Shown here: piece after piece, positions 7,207-18,809 of the stretch
Position numbering within the stretch: position 1 is the stretch's first letter
How the letters are laid out: each line of letters opens with the position of its first letter
Assembly: GCA_004296775.1 (NCBI GenBank)
Contig: RHGE01000007.1
Location: forward strand, 1-64,000
Length of the DNA stretch: 64,000 nucleotides
Source of the DNA: Marinilabiliaceae bacterium JC017
GTDB lineage: Bacteria > Bacteroidota > Bacteroidia > Bacteroidales > Marinilabiliaceae
Direction of reading: 5' to 3'
Translations under genes and position numbers: made by a program
Notes under the pieces: model-generated
The model's database searches: none
Seen by the model: the letters and a program-made list of their open reading frames with translations, nothing else
What the model was told of the DNA's origin: nothing

Positions 7207-10200
7207 TTGAATAAAGCTACTAAATATATTCTGTTCAGCTTAATCACAAGCTGCCTGGTTTTTGCTGTAGGAGCTGCTCCTGTCAGCAACCAGGAATGGA
7301 GTATCCTCCCTGATTTCTTAATCCTGCAGCAAGAGCAGAAACCCGACTCCACCCGCGTAGAACCACCGGTTGACCTTCAATATAAAATTTCGGATATCAG
7401 CGGCGATCCCACGCAGGATCAATCCCAACAACGGGGTTTGAACCTGAACGATCCCTCCAACATAGACTACCGGGCACTTTATGATTACAAAACAGGCAAT
7501 GTTACCATCTACCGAAAAATAGGAGACTTGGATGTGCGTTTGCCCTATACCATGACACTGGATGAATACATGGATATGGATACGCGCAACTCAGTATTAT
7601 CCTACTGGCGAGAGAGGCAAAATGACCTGCTGCCTAACCGTTCGGGACAACAATCGGTATTAAACCGGGTGTGGGATAATGTGGGTGGAAAAGGCTTTGA
7701 AAGTATCTTTGGCAGCAACTCCATCAACATTCGGTTACAGGGAATGGCCGAACTAAAAATTGGTCTTCAACAAACCAAAATTGACAATCCAACCCTGCAG
7801 GAACGCCTACGCAAAACCACTACCTTCAACTTTGAAGAAAAAATACAAATGAATATCACCGGTAACATCGGTGACAAACTGAAATTAGGTGTTAACTACA
7901 ACACCGAGGCCACCTTTGACTTTGAAAACCAGATTAAGCTGGAATACGAAGGTGATGAAGATGAAATACTAAAAAAAGTAGAAGCAGGTAATGTAACCTT
8001 ACCGCTACCGGGAACACTAATCACCGGTAGCCAAAGCCTTTTTGGTGTTAAAACAGAGATGCAATTTGGTAAGCTAACGGTTACTTCCATATTCTCCCAG
8101 CAAAAGGGTGAAACAAAGGTGATGAATATTGAAGGTGGTGCCCAAACGCAGGATTATGAAGTCAGAGCTGACGAATATGACCGCAACCGTCACTTCTTTC
8201 TCACCCATTTCTTCCGAAGCATCTACGATGAGGCACATGCCAACATGCCCTTGATCAATTCCCCTTTCACTATTGAAAAAATAGAAGTGTGGGTCACCAA
8301 CAGATCCGGCAACTTCGATGAATCAAGAAATATTTTGGCCTTCATGGACTTGGCAGAAAACAGCGACAACCTCTCCAACGACATGTGGGACACTGGCAAT
8401 AAGAATGATCCACCCGAAAACGATGTTAACAGCCTCTATCATGATATGAGCGACGGGCAATACAGAGCAGTACGTGATATCAACAAGGTAACCGAGACCT
8501 TTGCCCCTTTGGCTTCACAAGATTTCATCAATGGAAAAGATTACGAAAAAATAGAGAGTGCCCGTAAATTAACGCCCGCTGAGTACAAATTGAATAGTAA
8601 ACTGGGCTACATTTCCCTTAACTCCTCATTGAATGCTGATGAAGTACTAGCCGTGGCATTTGAATATTCCTACAATGGAAAAACTTACCGGGTAGGAGAA
8701 TTCTCCAATGCAGGCATTGATGCTCCTCAAACACTTTATCTAAAATTGCTGAAAGGCACTAACCTGACTCCTCGGTTCAAAACATGGGATCTGATGATGA
8801 AAAACATCTATTCCATCGGGGCCTACCAGGTAAACCGCGAGGATTTCATCATGGATGTGGTCTATGTGGACGATGAAACCGGTACAGATATCAGTCACTT
8901 CCCGGAAGGTAATACACCGAATCAAGGAGGTATCAAGGGCGAACTTCTCATAAAAGTAATGAACCTGGATACCTTAAACTCAATGAACGAACCGGGTTCC
9001 GATGGTATCTTTGACTTCATTGAAGATGTAACAATTTATCCCGAAAACGGCCGTATCATATTCCCGGTATTGGAACCTTTTGGCTCACACCTGAAAAAGA
9101 AACTTATCAATCAGCAAACCCTGATTGATAAATATGTATTTCAGGCACTTTATGATTCAACCTATACCATTGCAGAACAGATGGCTGAAAAAAATAAGTT
9201 TAAACTTAAAGGCCGCTACAAATCATCCTCCAGCAACGAGATCTCATTAAATGCTATGAACGTACCACAGGGCTCTGTCATCGTCACGGCAGGAGGCCTC
9301 AAACTGGTTGAAAATATTGACTACACGGTTGATTATACCCTTGGCCGGGTAAAAATCATTAACCAAGGGCTCATGGAATCAGGAACACCCATAAAAGTAT
9401 CACTGGAAAACCAATCCCTTTTTAACCTGCAAACCAAAACCCTTCTGGGTACCCACCTGGATTATCGTTTCAATAAGGATTTTAATGTGGGAGCTACCAT
9501 CATGCATTTAAGTGAACGTCCACTCACCCAAAAAGTAAATGTTGGCAGCGAACCCATCTCCAATACCATCTGGGGCTTGAACACCTCCTACTACACCGAA
9601 TCGGAAGGATTAACACGATTAATTGACAAGTTACCCCTGGTAGAAACCAAAGAAAAATCGAGCATCACTTTTGAAGGCGAATTCGCGCAATTGATCCCCG
9701 GAAGCTCCAGTGCCATAAATGGCAATGCGTATATCGATGATTTTGAAGGCACCCAGGTGGCATATGACATGAAAAACTGGACAGCCTGGAAACTGACCGG
9801 TACACCTCAGGATAAAGAAATGTTTCCCGAGTCAGAAGCAATCAATGACCTTAGCTACGGCTTTAACCGTGCCAAATTGGCCTGGTATGTAATTGATCCG
9901 CTATTTCTTAGAAATATGCCCAACACGCCCAAACACATTAAAGATGATGAAGACCAAAGGACAAACCATTTTGTGCGTGAAGTATATGAACAAGAACTTT
10001 TTCCAAACAAAGAAACAGCTTACGGACAACCAACCAATATACCGGTATTAAACGTAGCATATTACCCCAACGAGAGAGGCCCCTATAACTACGATGCTAC
10101 AAATATTGATGAAAATGGATTTCTGAAAGAACCAGAAAAACGTTGGGGTGGAATCATGAGAAAAATTGAAACCAACGATTTTGAAGCTGCCAACATTGAA

Positions 10201-13200
10201 TACATCGAGTTCTGGATGATGGATCCCTATGTTTATACAAAACCTGGAGATAACTCAAACGAAGGTAAACTCTATTTCAACCTGGGTAACATCTCCGAGG
10301 ACATCCTACGGGATTCTCGAAAATCATTTGAGCAAGGCCTACCAGGTCCCAATGACCCCCTCGATGTGGATAGTACCCAGTGGGGGTATATTCCAACAAG
10401 CCAAAGCCTGGTAAATGCGTTCAGTAATGACCCGCAAACACGCTTAAAACAAGATGTCGGATTAGATGGATTATCCAGCGAACAGGAACAAGATTTCTTC
10501 CGTAAAAGTCCTCACCCTTACTTGAATTTAATTGAAACGCTGTTTGCATCCAATAACTTAACCAAGCTAGCTTATGAAAAAATAATGGCCGATCCTTCAT
10601 CAGATGATTACCACTATTTCAGAGGCAGCGATTACGATGAAAATAAAGTCAGCATCCTTGATCGCTATAAAGATTTCAATAACCCGGAAGGCAACTCAGT
10701 TCCTTCGGAGAATTCACCCGAATCGTATCCTACAGCTGCGACCTCTCTACCTGATGTGGAAGACATCAACCTGGACAACACCCTCAGTGAAAACGAAAGT
10801 TATTTCCAGTACGAAGTAGATCTTTACAATGGTATGGATGTCAACAATAATGATTACATCGTAGACCGCAGGGATACAGTTAACAGCCAAGGGGTACCGG
10901 TAAAATGGTTTCAATTCAGAATTCCCATCTCCAATCCCCAAAAAACAGTTGGAATCATCAGCGATTTACGTTCTATCCGGTTCATGCGTATGTACTTACA
11001 TGATTTTGCCGATACCACTATTCTGCGTTTTGCCACTTTGGACCTGGTACGTGGTGAATGGCGCAAATACCAGCAGGAACTAGTCGAAGAAGGAGGTATC
11101 GCCAGTACCAATGCGCAATTTGACGTATCCGCAGTAAACATTGAAGAGAATGGCAATAAACAACCGGTAAACTACGTACTGCCACCGGGAGTTGACAGAC
11201 AAATTGACCCGGCTAATCCCCAGCTGCGTCAACTCAACGAACAGGCCATTTTATTAAAAGTTAAAGACCTGAATGGTAATGATGCCAAAGCAGTATACAA
11301 GACATTAAACATGGACATGCGGCAATATGGTCGCATTAAGATGGATGTACACGCCGAAGCCATCAACGGAAGCCATTTGGAAGATCAGGAGGTTACTGCT
11401 TTTATGCGGCTGGGATCTGATTATACCGACAACTATTATGAATATGAAATTCCTTTAAATCTAACTGATCCGGGCAGGTATTCAGACAACAGCATGGAAG
11501 ATAGACTGAAAGTATGGCCTGAGGAAAATAAGTTTGATGTGCCACTGGAACTATTCCAGCAGGTGAAACTTCGACGTAACGATGAAGCACGAAAAGATGG
11601 AACATCAGTTTCGAACACAACTACCTGGCCATGGCCGGATCCGGATAAACCAAACAACCTGGTCAAAATAAAAGGTAATCCTAACTTAAGTAATGTTCGC
11701 ACCATCATGATTGGTGTTCGTGCCAAAGGAGCAGGACAAAAATCCGTGGAGGTATGGTTCAATGAACTACGTCTCACTGATTTCGATGAAGACGGAGGAT
11801 GGGCTGCCAATGGCCGTATGTCCGTTAAACTGGCTGACCTGGGAAATGTGTCGGTAGCCGGTAAAACCAGCACCATTGGATTCGGGAGTATTGATCAAAG
11901 TGTTATGGAAAGAAGCATGGAAGATCATCACCAGTATGACATTGCCACAAACCTGGAATTAGGAAAGCTACTCGGCCCAGAATCACGTTTATCCGTTCCC
12001 TTCTACTATGGCTATTCAAAATCGGTATCAAATCCAAAATACTATCCATTAGATCCGGATATACCGTTGGAAGTGGCACTCAATAATGCGGACTCTGAAA
12101 AAGCAAGAGATTCAATTAAACATTATTCTCAAAAAGTAGAAAGCCGAAAAAGCTTGAATTTCACCAATGTGAAAATAACGCCGAAACAAAATAAAAAACC
12201 CAAGTTTTATTCCCCAAGTAATATTTCTGCCACGTATTCATATAACGAAACATCAAAACGTGATGTTAACACAGTTTACTCAACAGACAAAAACTATCGG
12301 GGTGTCTTAGGTTATAATTTTAATAACCGTCCCAAACCCATTGAACCATTCAAAAAGATTAAAGGGAAAAGCTTAAAACTCATACGCGATTTCAACTTTT
12401 ATCTGTTACCAACCCAAATCTCTTATCGATGGGAAATGTTAAGACAATACAGGGAAAGTCAACTACGAAATAATAACAACCCAATCGATACCCTAAAAGT
12501 TAATGTGAGTAAGGATTTTGATTGGAACCGTTTCTTCGATATGCGCTTTAATCTAACTAAATCATTAAAGTTAAATTTCAAATCCATTACAAATGCCCGC
12601 ATCGATGAACCTCAAGGAATTGTAAACAAAAGCCGTGAACGCGACCTGTACAATGAATGGCGTGAAGAGGTAATGGACAACATTATGAGCTTTGGACGAA
12701 CAACCAACTATCAACACAATTTTGATGTGAGCTATGCGGTTCCTATTAATAAACTACCATTATTAGACTGGACCACGGCAACTGTCCAATATCGAGGCAT
12801 GTACAACTGGGCCATCGGACCAAATACCGGAACATTTGACACACCAAATTACATCTGGGGAAATACAATCAAGAACTCCAATACCATTCAGGGAAACGGA
12901 CAGCTCAACATGACCACTTTATATCGGAAGGTGCCCTACCTGAAGGAACTGGATCAAAAATACCGATCAAATAGAAAACAAAGAAAAGGAGGAAAACGCA
13001 CCGTACGGTACAATAAACAAAACGTCGATCTGGAAGCAGGAAAACCATATGAGATCAACCATAAATTAAAAACAGATCAAGTATCGGTCAGAATATTTGA
13101 TAAAACAGGCCGTCCTGTTCGTGGAGTTACTAACACAGTAAATGCCAACAAGGTTGAATTCATTCCTGAGCTAGATTCAGAAGGAGCTCGCATTTTAGTA

Positions 13201-14655
13201 ACGGGGACAATAGAAGAGAATAACTCGCCATTTAAATTAGCACTGGATTATACTTCATTGTTACTTACATCGATTAAAAACGCAACCGTATCTTATTCAG
13301 AAAATAACGGTACAATTTTACCGGGTTACTTACCCAGCACTTCTTTTATGGGCTCCTCCAACAACCTTAGCCAGCCGGGTATTCCATTTATCCTGGGTTG
13401 GCAGGATAGAGAATTTGCACAAGAGGCTGCTAACCAAGGATGGATCACTCAAGATACTACTTTCAACACCCCTCATGTAATGACCAACACCAGTGATTTT
13501 ACTGCAAAAATTACATTAGAACCAATTAAGGGTTTACGCATTGATCTGACTGCTGACAGAAGGTATTCTAAAAACACAAGTGAGTATTACTTTGGAAAAA
13601 CGAAGGAATTCTCTAATCCAATAGAACGCGGCAACTTCTCCATGACCTATAATACCATTGGAACAGCATTCTGGAAAGTTGGCACCAAAGGCAAAATGGA
13701 ATCCAATGCCTATAATAAATTCCTGAATAACCGCATTATCATAGCCGACCGGTTAGGTGAACAACGCAGAGGTATAATTGATCCCTCCGATGAAAATAAA
13801 AAGCCCTATGACCCCGATAACACAGTAAATCCTGGCGTCAATGGTTATAGCCTGAACTCACAGGATGTACTTATACCAGCATTTCTAGCTGCCTATTCCA
13901 ATACCGATCCAAATGATATATTCCTGGATGCCATACCTTCATTAGCCGAAATACGTCCCAATTGGCGCATTTCATATGATGGGCTCTCTCGCATAAAAGC
14001 ATTCAAAAAGGTGATCCGTTCATTTGAGATTTCCCATGCCTATCGCTCGGTATACAACGTAGGCTCTTTCATGACAAACTCCCAATGGGGAGAAAACGGA
14101 ATGATGAGTGATAACTTATCATTTGCCAGGGATCTCCAGGATAACTTTGTGCCCTTGTATGATATCAATTCGGTAACAATCACAGAACAATTCAGTCCTT
14201 TAATTCAATTTAATATCACCTGGATAAATAACTTTACCACCCGGGCAGAAATAAAAAAGAGCAGAACACTCAGTTTAAGCCTGGCGAACAACCAGCTTAT
14301 AGAAAATTATAATGATGAATTTGTTATTGGACTGGGTTACCGATTCGATAAACTAAACATGATTTTTGGCAAAGGAAGTGGTCAAAAGTCAATCAGTAGC
14401 GATTTAAATCTACGAGCCGATATTTCCATACGCGATAATTTTTCCATCATTAGACGAATTGAAGAGAAAAAAAATCAGCTTACCTCAGGACAAAAAATTA
14501 CTGCTATTAAAATTATGGCAGATTACGCACTAAGTGAAAGATTTAACATGCAAGTGTTCTACGACACAAATATTAACTCCCCTTATATTTCATCCACTTA
14601 CCCCATCACAAATTCTAACTTTGGTGTTAGTTTTAGATTCGCCCTTACCCAATAA
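7207..14655 (+). CDS. sprA: SprA, outer-membrane translocon of type IX secretion
   Basis: SprA forms the giant outer-membrane beta-barrel channel through which T9SS cargo leaves the cell. At 2482 aa it has typical family size. The N-terminus is a Sec signal peptide (MNKATKYILFSLITSCLVF, cleavage near AAPVS). The body has the family's recurring blocks, such as NIRLQGMAELKIG, NYNTEATFDFENQIKLEYEG, SSSAINGNAYIDDFEGTQ, VEVWFNELRLTDFDEDGGWA and a C-terminal barrel strand ending in GVSFRFALTQ. The start codon is TTG at 7207. No ATG occurs in frame for more than 100 codons and the signal peptide begins exactly there. Partners in the window are SprE, PorX and GldH, all encoded elsewhere. Confidence 0.95.
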   Translation: MNKATKYILFSLITSCLVFAVGAAPVSNQEWSILPDFLILQQEQKPDSTRVEPPVDLQYKISDISGDPTQDQSQQRGLNLNDPSNIDYRALYDYKTGNVTIYRKIGDLDVRLPYTMTLDEYMDMDTRNSVLSYWRERQNDLLPNRSGQQSVLNRVWDNVGGKGFESIFGSNSINIRLQGMAELKIGLQQTKIDNPTLQERLRKTTTFNFEEKIQMNITGNIGDKLKLGVNYNTEATFDFENQIKLEYEGDEDEILKKVEAGNVTLPLPGTLITGSQSLFGVKTEMQFGKLTVTSIFSQQKGETKVMNIEGGAQTQDYEVRADEYDRNRHFFLTHFFRSIYDEAHANMPLINSPFTIEKIEVWVTNRSGNFDESRNILAFMDLAENSDNLSNDMWDTGNKNDPPENDVNSLYHDMSDGQYRAVRDINKVTETFAPLASQDFINGKDYEKIESARKLTPAEYKLNSKLGYISLNSSLNADEVLAVAFEYSYNGKTYRVGEFSNAGIDAPQTLYLKLLKGTNLTPRFKTWDLMMKNIYSIGAYQVNREDFIMDVVYVDDETGTDISHFPEGNTPNQGGIKGELLIKVMNLDTLNSMNEPGSDGIFDFIEDVTIYPENGRIIFPVLEPFGSHLKKKLINQQTLIDKYVFQALYDSTYTIAEQMAEKNKFKLKGRYKSSSSNEISLNAMNVPQGSVIVTAGGLKLVENIDYTVDYTLGRVKIINQGLMESGTPIKVSLENQSLFNLQTKTLLGTHLDYRFNKDFNVGATIMHLSERPLTQKVNVGSEPISNTIWGLNTSYYTESEGLTRLIDKLPLVETKEKSSITFEGEFAQLIPGSSSAINGNAYIDDFEGTQVAYDMKNWTAWKLTGTPQDKEMFPESEAINDLSYGFNRAKLAWYVIDPLFLRNMPNTPKHIKDDEDQRTNHFVREVYEQELFPNKETAYGQPTNIPVLNVAYYPNERGPYNYDATNIDENGFLKEPEKRWGGIMRKIETNDFEAANIEYIEFWMMDPYVYTKPGDNSNEGKLYFNLGNISEDILRDSRKSFEQGLPGPNDPLDVDSTQWGYIPTSQSLVNAFSNDPQTRLKQDVGLDGLSSEQEQDFFRKSPHPYLNLIETLFASNNLTKLAYEKIMADPSSDDYHYFRGSDYDENKVSILDRYKDFNNPEGNSVPSENSPESYPTAATSLPDVEDINLDNTLSENESYFQYEVDLYNGMDVNNNDYIVDRRDTVNSQGVPVKWFQFRIPISNPQKTVGIISDLRSIRFMRMYLHDFADTTILRFATLDLVRGEWRKYQQELVEEGGIASTNAQFDVSAVNIEENGNKQPVNYVLPPGVDRQIDPANPQLRQLNEQAILLKVKDLNGNDAKAVYKTLNMDMRQYGRIKMDVHAEAINGSHLEDQEVTAFMRLGSDYTDNYYEYEIPLNLTDPGRYSDNSMEDRLKVWPEENKFDVPLELFQQVKLRRNDEARKDGTSVSNTTTWPWPDPDKPNNLVKIKGNPNLSNVRTIMIGVRAKGAGQKSVEVWFNELRLTDFDEDGGWAANGRMSVKLADLGNVSVAGKTSTIGFGSIDQSVMERSMEDHHQYDIATNLELGKLLGPESRLSVPFYYGYSKSVSNPKYYPLDPDIPLEVALNNADSEKARDSIKHYSQKVESRKSLNFTNVKITPKQNKKPKFYSPSNISATYSYNETSKRDVNTVYSTDKNYRGVLGYNFNNRPKPIEPFKKIKGKSLKLIRDFNFYLLPTQISYRWEMLRQYRESQLRNNNNPIDTLKVNVSKDFDWNRFFDMRFNLTKSLKLNFKSITNARIDEPQGIVNKSRERDLYNEWREEVMDNIMSFGRTTNYQHNFDVSYAVPINKLPLLDWTTATVQYRGMYNWAIGPNTGTFDTPNYIWGNTIKNSNTIQGNGQLNMTTLYRKVPYLKELDQKYRSNRKQRKGGKRTVRYNKQNVDLEAGKPYEINHKLKTDQVSVRIFDKTGRPVRGVTNTVNANKVEFIPELDSEGARILVTGTIEENNSPFKLALDYTSLLLTSIKNATVSYSENNGTILPGYLPSTSFMGSSNNLSQPGIPFILGWQDREFAQEAANQGWITQDTTFNTPHVMTNTSDFTAKITLEPIKGLRIDLTADRRYSKNTSEYYFGKTKEFSNPIERGNFSMTYNTIGTAFWKVGTKGKMESNAYNKFLNNRIIIADRLGEQRRGIIDPSDENKKPYDPDNTVNPGVNGYSLNSQDVLIPAFLAAYSNTDPNDIFLDAIPSLAEIRPNWRISYDGLSRIKAFKKVIRSFEISHAYRSVYNVGSFMTNSQWGENGMMSDNLSFARDLQDNFVPLYDINSVTITEQFSPLIQFNITWINNFTTRAEIKKSRTLSLSLANNQLIENYNDEFVIGLGYRFDKLNMIFGKGSGQKSISSDLNLRADISIRDNFSIIRRIEEKKNQLTSGQKITAIKIMADYALSERFNMQVFYDTNINSPYISSTYPITNSNFGVSFRFALTQ

Positions 14656-14813
14656 AACTAAATATTTTTCTATGATTTTTATTAGCAAATAGCAAGAAAT
14701 CATGCGAACAAAAAACATCTTAAACATTGATTAAATGCTATTTAGACAACAATACCCAGAACCTGAAAAATATCACATCCCCATAACTCATGGATTATTT
14801 ATGAGAAAATAGT

Positions 14814-14821
14814 TATTTTTG
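14814..14821 (+). promoter_or_regulatory. Promoter -7 element for gcvH
   Basis: TATTTTTG fits TAnnTTTG and lies 31 nt before the gcvH start. The -33 region has no clear TTTG. Confidence 0.4.
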
Positions 14822-14852
14822 ATTCATCTAATTTTTTAAATTTCTTATTATC

Positions 14853-15230
14853 ATGAACATACCTGAAAATCTTAAGTATACAAAGGATCACGAATGGGTC
14901 CTGGTAGATGGTGATGTAGCCACTGTTGGTATTACTGACTTTGCACAGGGAGAATTAGGAGACATCGTTTTTGTTGAGATCGAAACAGAAGATGAAGATC
15001 TGGACAAAGAAGAAGTTTTCGGTACCATTGAAGCAGTAAAAACTGTTTCTGATATGTACATGCCTCTATCAGGTAAGGTTATGGAAGTAAACCCTGAATT
15101 GGAAGGCCAACCTGACTTGGTAAACAAAGAGCCTTATGAAGGTGGCTGGATGATTAAAATTCAGATTTCTGATTCTTCAGAAATAGATTCGCTTTTATCG
15201 GCAGAAGACTACAAAAATCTGGTAGGATAA
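14853..15230 (+). CDS. gcvH: Glycine cleavage system H protein
   Basis: The H protein carries a lipoyl arm that shuttles the aminomethyl group among the P, T and L proteins of the glycine cleavage complex. At 125 aa it has normal length. The sequence shows YTKDHEWV at the N-terminus, the GDIVFVEI strand, and the lipoylation site with Lys63 in TIEAVKTVSDMYMP. The C-terminus GGWMIKIQISD is also typical. The P and T genes are not nearby, so the gene is alone between its own promoter element and a strong terminator. Confidence 0.97.
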   Translation: MNIPENLKYTKDHEWVLVDGDVATVGITDFAQGELGDIVFVEIETEDEDLDKEEVFGTIEAVKTVSDMYMPLSGKVMEVNPELEGQPDLVNKEPYEGGWMIKIQISDSSEIDSLLSAEDYKNLVG

Positions 15231-15265
15231 ATAAAGTACTAACCGATTAAATTCGGTCACACAAA

Positions 15266-15291
15266 AAGCAGCTTAAAAGCTGCTTTTTTTT
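15266..15291 (+). terminator. Terminator after gcvH
   Basis: A 9-bp perfect stem AAGCAGCTT / AAGCTGCTT with a 2-nt loop is followed by a run of seven or more T. It lies 36 nt after the gcvH stop. Confidence 0.9.
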
Positions 15292-15698
15292 GCTCTTTTC
15301 TCAATCGATATTAATCTATATCCTTCAACCCAGTGCTGTTTATAGGAATTATACAGGTTCTTCCATATTTAATAATGAAAGCAACGTCAACTTCTTCAAA
15401 TTAAAAATCAAACATCATCCCTTACATTATTAAAATAACATGGATTCTATTTCGCTTAATAACATATCTATTTGATGGCAAATTCATTTTTCGTAAGGAT
15501 CTTTTCCAAAAATAGCATCAAAAAACTCCTCACGCCGCCTCTTTGAATTTTCCCAAATACACAAACCTCATTCACCCATAATCCTTTTCGTCACACTTTC
15601 ACCTACCCACATCACATTATCTTCCCTGATTCATAAAATATAGGTTACATGAGATAATCGAACTAAGTTAAATACTAAAACAACTCAATTTTAAACTA
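15292..15698. other. Gene-free gap between convergent gcvH and infB
   Basis: About 400 bp of AT-rich sequence lies between two terminators of convergent genes. I see no open frame, tRNA, repeat or promoter pattern that I can support. Confidence 0.6.
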
Positions 15699-15727
15699 AA
15701 AAAGCCCGATCGGAAGATCGGGCTTTT
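15699..15727 (-). terminator. Terminator of the rimP-nusA-infB operon
   Basis: A perfect stem of at least 10 bp, AAGCCCGATC / GATCGGGCTT, is flanked by A- and T-runs, so it can act on both strands. It lies about 20 nt after the infB stop on the minus strand. Confidence 0.88.
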
Positions 15728-15744
15728 AATATATCTAAAATATT

Positions 15745-18700
15745 CTATAACTTTCTTGATACCTCAATTTCTTCAAAGGCTTCAATAATATCACCAACTT
15801 TAATATCGTTGAAGTTGGCAATATTCAAACCACATTCATATCCTGAAACCACCTCTTTCACGTCATCTTTATAACGTTTAAGCGATCCCAATACACCAGT
15901 GAAGACAACAATACCATCTCGAATCACCCGTACTTTTGAGCTCCTTTTAACCTTACCCTCTTTTACCATACAACCGGCAATCGTACCGACTTTAGTAATT
16001 TTAAAGGTCTCACGAATTTCAATCGTGGATGTAACTTGCTCTCTAATCTCTGGTGAAAGCATTCCTTCCATAGCTGATTTTAACTCCTCAATAGCATCAT
16101 AGATGATTGAGTAAAGTCGTATATCAATCTCTTCCTTCTCAGCAATCTTCCTGGCAGACAATGATGGTCTAACCTGGAAACCAATTATAACAGCATTAGA
16201 AGCTGCGGCTAACATGATATCGGATTCAGAAATCTGTCCGACCGCCTTATGGATAACATTAACCTGAATTTCTTCTGTTGATAACTTGATTAATGAATCA
16301 GACAAGGCCTCGATGGAACCATCCACGTCACCTTTTACAATTACATTCAGCTCCTGGAAGTTTCCAATTGCAATACGTCGACCGATTTCATCCAACGTAA
16401 TGTGCTTCTTAGTACGCATTCCTTGCTCACGTTGCAATTGCTCTCTTTTTGTTGCAATCTCTCTGGCTTCCCGTTCATCAACCATCACGTTAAATTTCTC
16501 TCCTGCCTGAGGAGCTCCATTTAACCCAAGTATTAACACCGGTTCCGAAGGACCAACCTTATCAATTTTCTGATTTCGTTCATTAAACATGGCCTTAACG
16601 TGACCATAATAAGATCCAGCCAAAATCATGTCACCAACCTTCATCGTACCAGATTGAACTAATAGAGTACTAACATATCCCCTACCACGATCAAGTGATG
16701 ATTCAACCACATTACCTACTGCGGCTTTCTCAGGGTTAGCTTTAAGCTCTAACAAATCTGCTTCCAGAAGAACTTTCTCAAGTAACAATTCGATATTTGT
16801 TCCTGATTTAGCTGAAATCTCTTGTGCCTGATACTTACCACCCCAGTCTTCAACAAGATAGTTCATATTAGCTAACTCTTCGCGAATACGATCTGGATTA
16901 GCACCTGGCTTATCAATTTTATTAATAGCAAATACAATAGGTACACCTGCTGCTGCTGCGTGATTAATCGCTTCAATAGTCTGAGGCATTACATTATCAT
17001 CTGCCGCCACAATAATAATGGCAATATCTGTTACCTGGGCACCCCTGGCACGCATCGCCGTAAAAGCTTCGTGACCTGGTGTATCAAGGAATGTAATTTG
17101 TCGCCCACTTTCCAACGTTACATTATATGCACCGATATGCTGAGTAATTCCACCAGCTTCACCGGCAATCACATTAGCATGACGAATATAATCAAGCAGA
17201 GAAGTTTTTCCATGGTCAACGTGTCCCATAACAGTAACAATCGCTGGCCTTTCTTTTAAATCTTCTTCTTTATCTTCTACCTCTTGGATGGCTTCTGCAA
17301 CTTCTACACTAATAAATTCTACCTTATATCCAAACTCTTCTGCCACAAGAGTAAGAGTTTCAGCATCCAAACGCTGATTTATAGATACAAACATACCCAA
17401 TGTCATACATGTTGAGATAATCTCGTTAATGGGCACATTCATCATGTTAGCCAACTCATTAGCAGTAACAAACTCTGTTACTTTCAGAGTATGTTTTTCC
17501 TGATCTTGCTTCTCGATTTCAGCCTGATGCTTCTGACTAACCGCCTCACGCTTTTCTCGTCTATGTTTGGCACCTTTGGATTTACCTTTTGAAGTTAAAC
17601 GAGCTAATGTATCCTTAATTTGCTTTTGTACATCCTCTTCGTTTATCACCGGCCGTACAGGTCGCTTTTTTAACTTAGGCTTTTTCTTTACAACTCTTTC
17701 CTTTTTCTCGGCTACTTTACCAGGATGTTGCTTAACAGCAGGCGACTGCTGCTTTTCGTTTATATTTACTTTCTCCTTATCCTTGCGAATGCGCTTCCGT
17801 CTTTTCTTCTGCTTATTCTTTTTATCATCTTTAGCGTCAGATGTCCTCTGCGGTTTCGTAGGTAATTCTATTTTTCCAACTACTGTTGGTCCGGTAAGCT
17901 TTTTGACTTGAGTCGGTTTAAAGATCTCCTCCTTTTTTACTGCGCCCTTTTCTTCCGGTTTTTCTTCTGCTTTGGCAGTCTTTTTCAATGGTTCTTGCAC
18001 ATCTTTCATTTGATCCTTCGCAGGCTCTTGCTGTCCCTGAGGCTCCAGCTCCTTCTTTACTGGCTCTGCGGCAGCTTCTGCTGTTTTCTTATCAAGTTCT
18101 ATTTTTCCAACAACCTTGATATCCTCGCCAATTTTCTCAACCTGCACCGGAATATGTTCAACTTCTTTACTCTTCTTTTCTTCCTGATCTTCTACCTTGG
18201 TCTCCTTAACTTCTTTTTTAGGAGTGATCGGTTTCTCAACTTTCGTCTCCTTGACCTCTTCTTTAGGAGCTACCTTTTTCTTAGCTACTTTGGTCTGATC
18301 TGTATCACCACTAACCTTTTTCACTTCCTCCTTTTCTACACGTTTAGCAGCTGGCTTTGACTCCTCTTTCTTTTTTGGCTTCAAGGCATCCAAATCAATC
18401 TTTCCCACAACTCTCAGATCCACGTCCACCTGAGGTTTCTCTTCGACAGTTTGGCGTTGCACTTCGCTTTTAACTTCTTCTTCTTCGACTAAATCACTAC
18501 GAATATCTTCAATAGAGATACTTTCCTTCTTGGATTTCCCCTTCAGATGCCCGAGTTTTTCAGACTCTTTACGAACATTCAAATCCGACTTGTATTCTTT
18601 TTCCAGCAAAGAATACATCTCTTCATTTACCTTGGTATTTGGATTAGCTTCTACCTGGAATCCCTTTTTATGTAGGAATTCCACAATGGTTGAAATACCA

Positions 18701-18747
18701 ACGTTAAATTCACGTGCTACTTTACTTAGTCTTTTTCCAACTGCCAT
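15745..18747 (-). CDS. infB: Translation initiation factor IF-2
   Basis: IF-2 is the GTPase that places initiator tRNA on the ribosome. The 1000-aa protein has an N-terminal IF2-N motif ([22 protein letters not shown] split at about 3-24) and a long Lys/Glu-rich linker (about 100-400). That linker has three spaced VVGKI(D/E)L repeats near 113, 212 and 289. A second IF2-N ([14 protein letters not shown]) follows, then the G domain with GHVDHGKT at 508-515, DTPGHE and NKIDKP, and the C-terminal domains. The G-domain and C-domain order is canonical. The gene is third in rimP-nusA-infB and ends at the terminator. The linker is rich in charged low-complexity sequence, which is normal in this phylum. 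Confidence 0.97.
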   Translation of the reverse strand: MAVGKRLSKVAREFNVGISTIVEFLHKKGFQVEANPNTKVNEEMYSLLEKEYKSDLNVRKESEKLGHLKGKSKKESISIEDIRSDLVEEEEVKSEVQRQTVEEKPQVDVDLRVVGKIDLDALKPKKKEESKPAAKRVEKEEVKKVSGDTDQTKVAKKKVAPKEEVKETKVEKPITPKKEVKETKVEDQEEKKSKEVEHIPVQVEKIGEDIKVVGKIELDKKTAEAAAEPVKKELEPQGQQEPAKDQMKDVQEPLKKTAKAEEKPEEKGAVKKEEIFKPTQVKKLTGPTVVGKIELPTKPQRTSDAKDDKKNKQKKRRKRIRKDKEKVNINEKQQSPAVKQHPGKVAEKKERVVKKKPKLKKRPVRPVINEEDVQKQIKDTLARLTSKGKSKGAKHRREKREAVSQKHQAEIEKQDQEKHTLKVTEFVTANELANMMNVPINEIISTCMTLGMFVSINQRLDAETLTLVAEEFGYKVEFISVEVAEAIQEVEDKEEDLKERPAIVTVMGHVDHGKTSLLDYIRHANVIAGEAGGITQHIGAYNVTLESGRQITFLDTPGHEAFTAMRARGAQVTDIAIIIVAADDNVMPQTIEAINHAAAAGVPIVFAINKIDKPGANPDRIREELANMNYLVEDWGGKYQAQEISAKSGTNIELLLEKVLLEADLLELKANPEKAAVGNVVESSLDRGRGYVSTLLVQSGTMKVGDMILAGSYYGHVKAMFNERNQKIDKVGPSEPVLILGLNGAPQAGEKFNVMVDEREAREIATKREQLQREQGMRTKKHITLDEIGRRIAIGNFQELNVIVKGDVDGSIEALSDSLIKLSTEEIQVNVIHKAVGQISESDIMLAAASNAVIIGFQVRPSLSARKIAEKEEIDIRLYSIIYDAIEELKSAMEGMLSPEIREQVTSTIEIRETFKITKVGTIAGCMVKEGKVKRSSKVRVIRDGIVVFTGVLGSLKRYKDDVKEVVSGYECGLNIANFNDIKVGDIIEAFEEIEVSRKL

Positions 18748-18809
18748 ATATGGGATTCTTCTTTTCTATTTAATACGTGTCTATTTTACGAAAGGCAAAT
18801 ATAAGGGAA

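Noticed and set aside
14656-14852. Glycine riboswitch before gcvH
   Set aside because: No tandem aptamer-like structure is visible, and the -7 element lies only 31 nt from the start.
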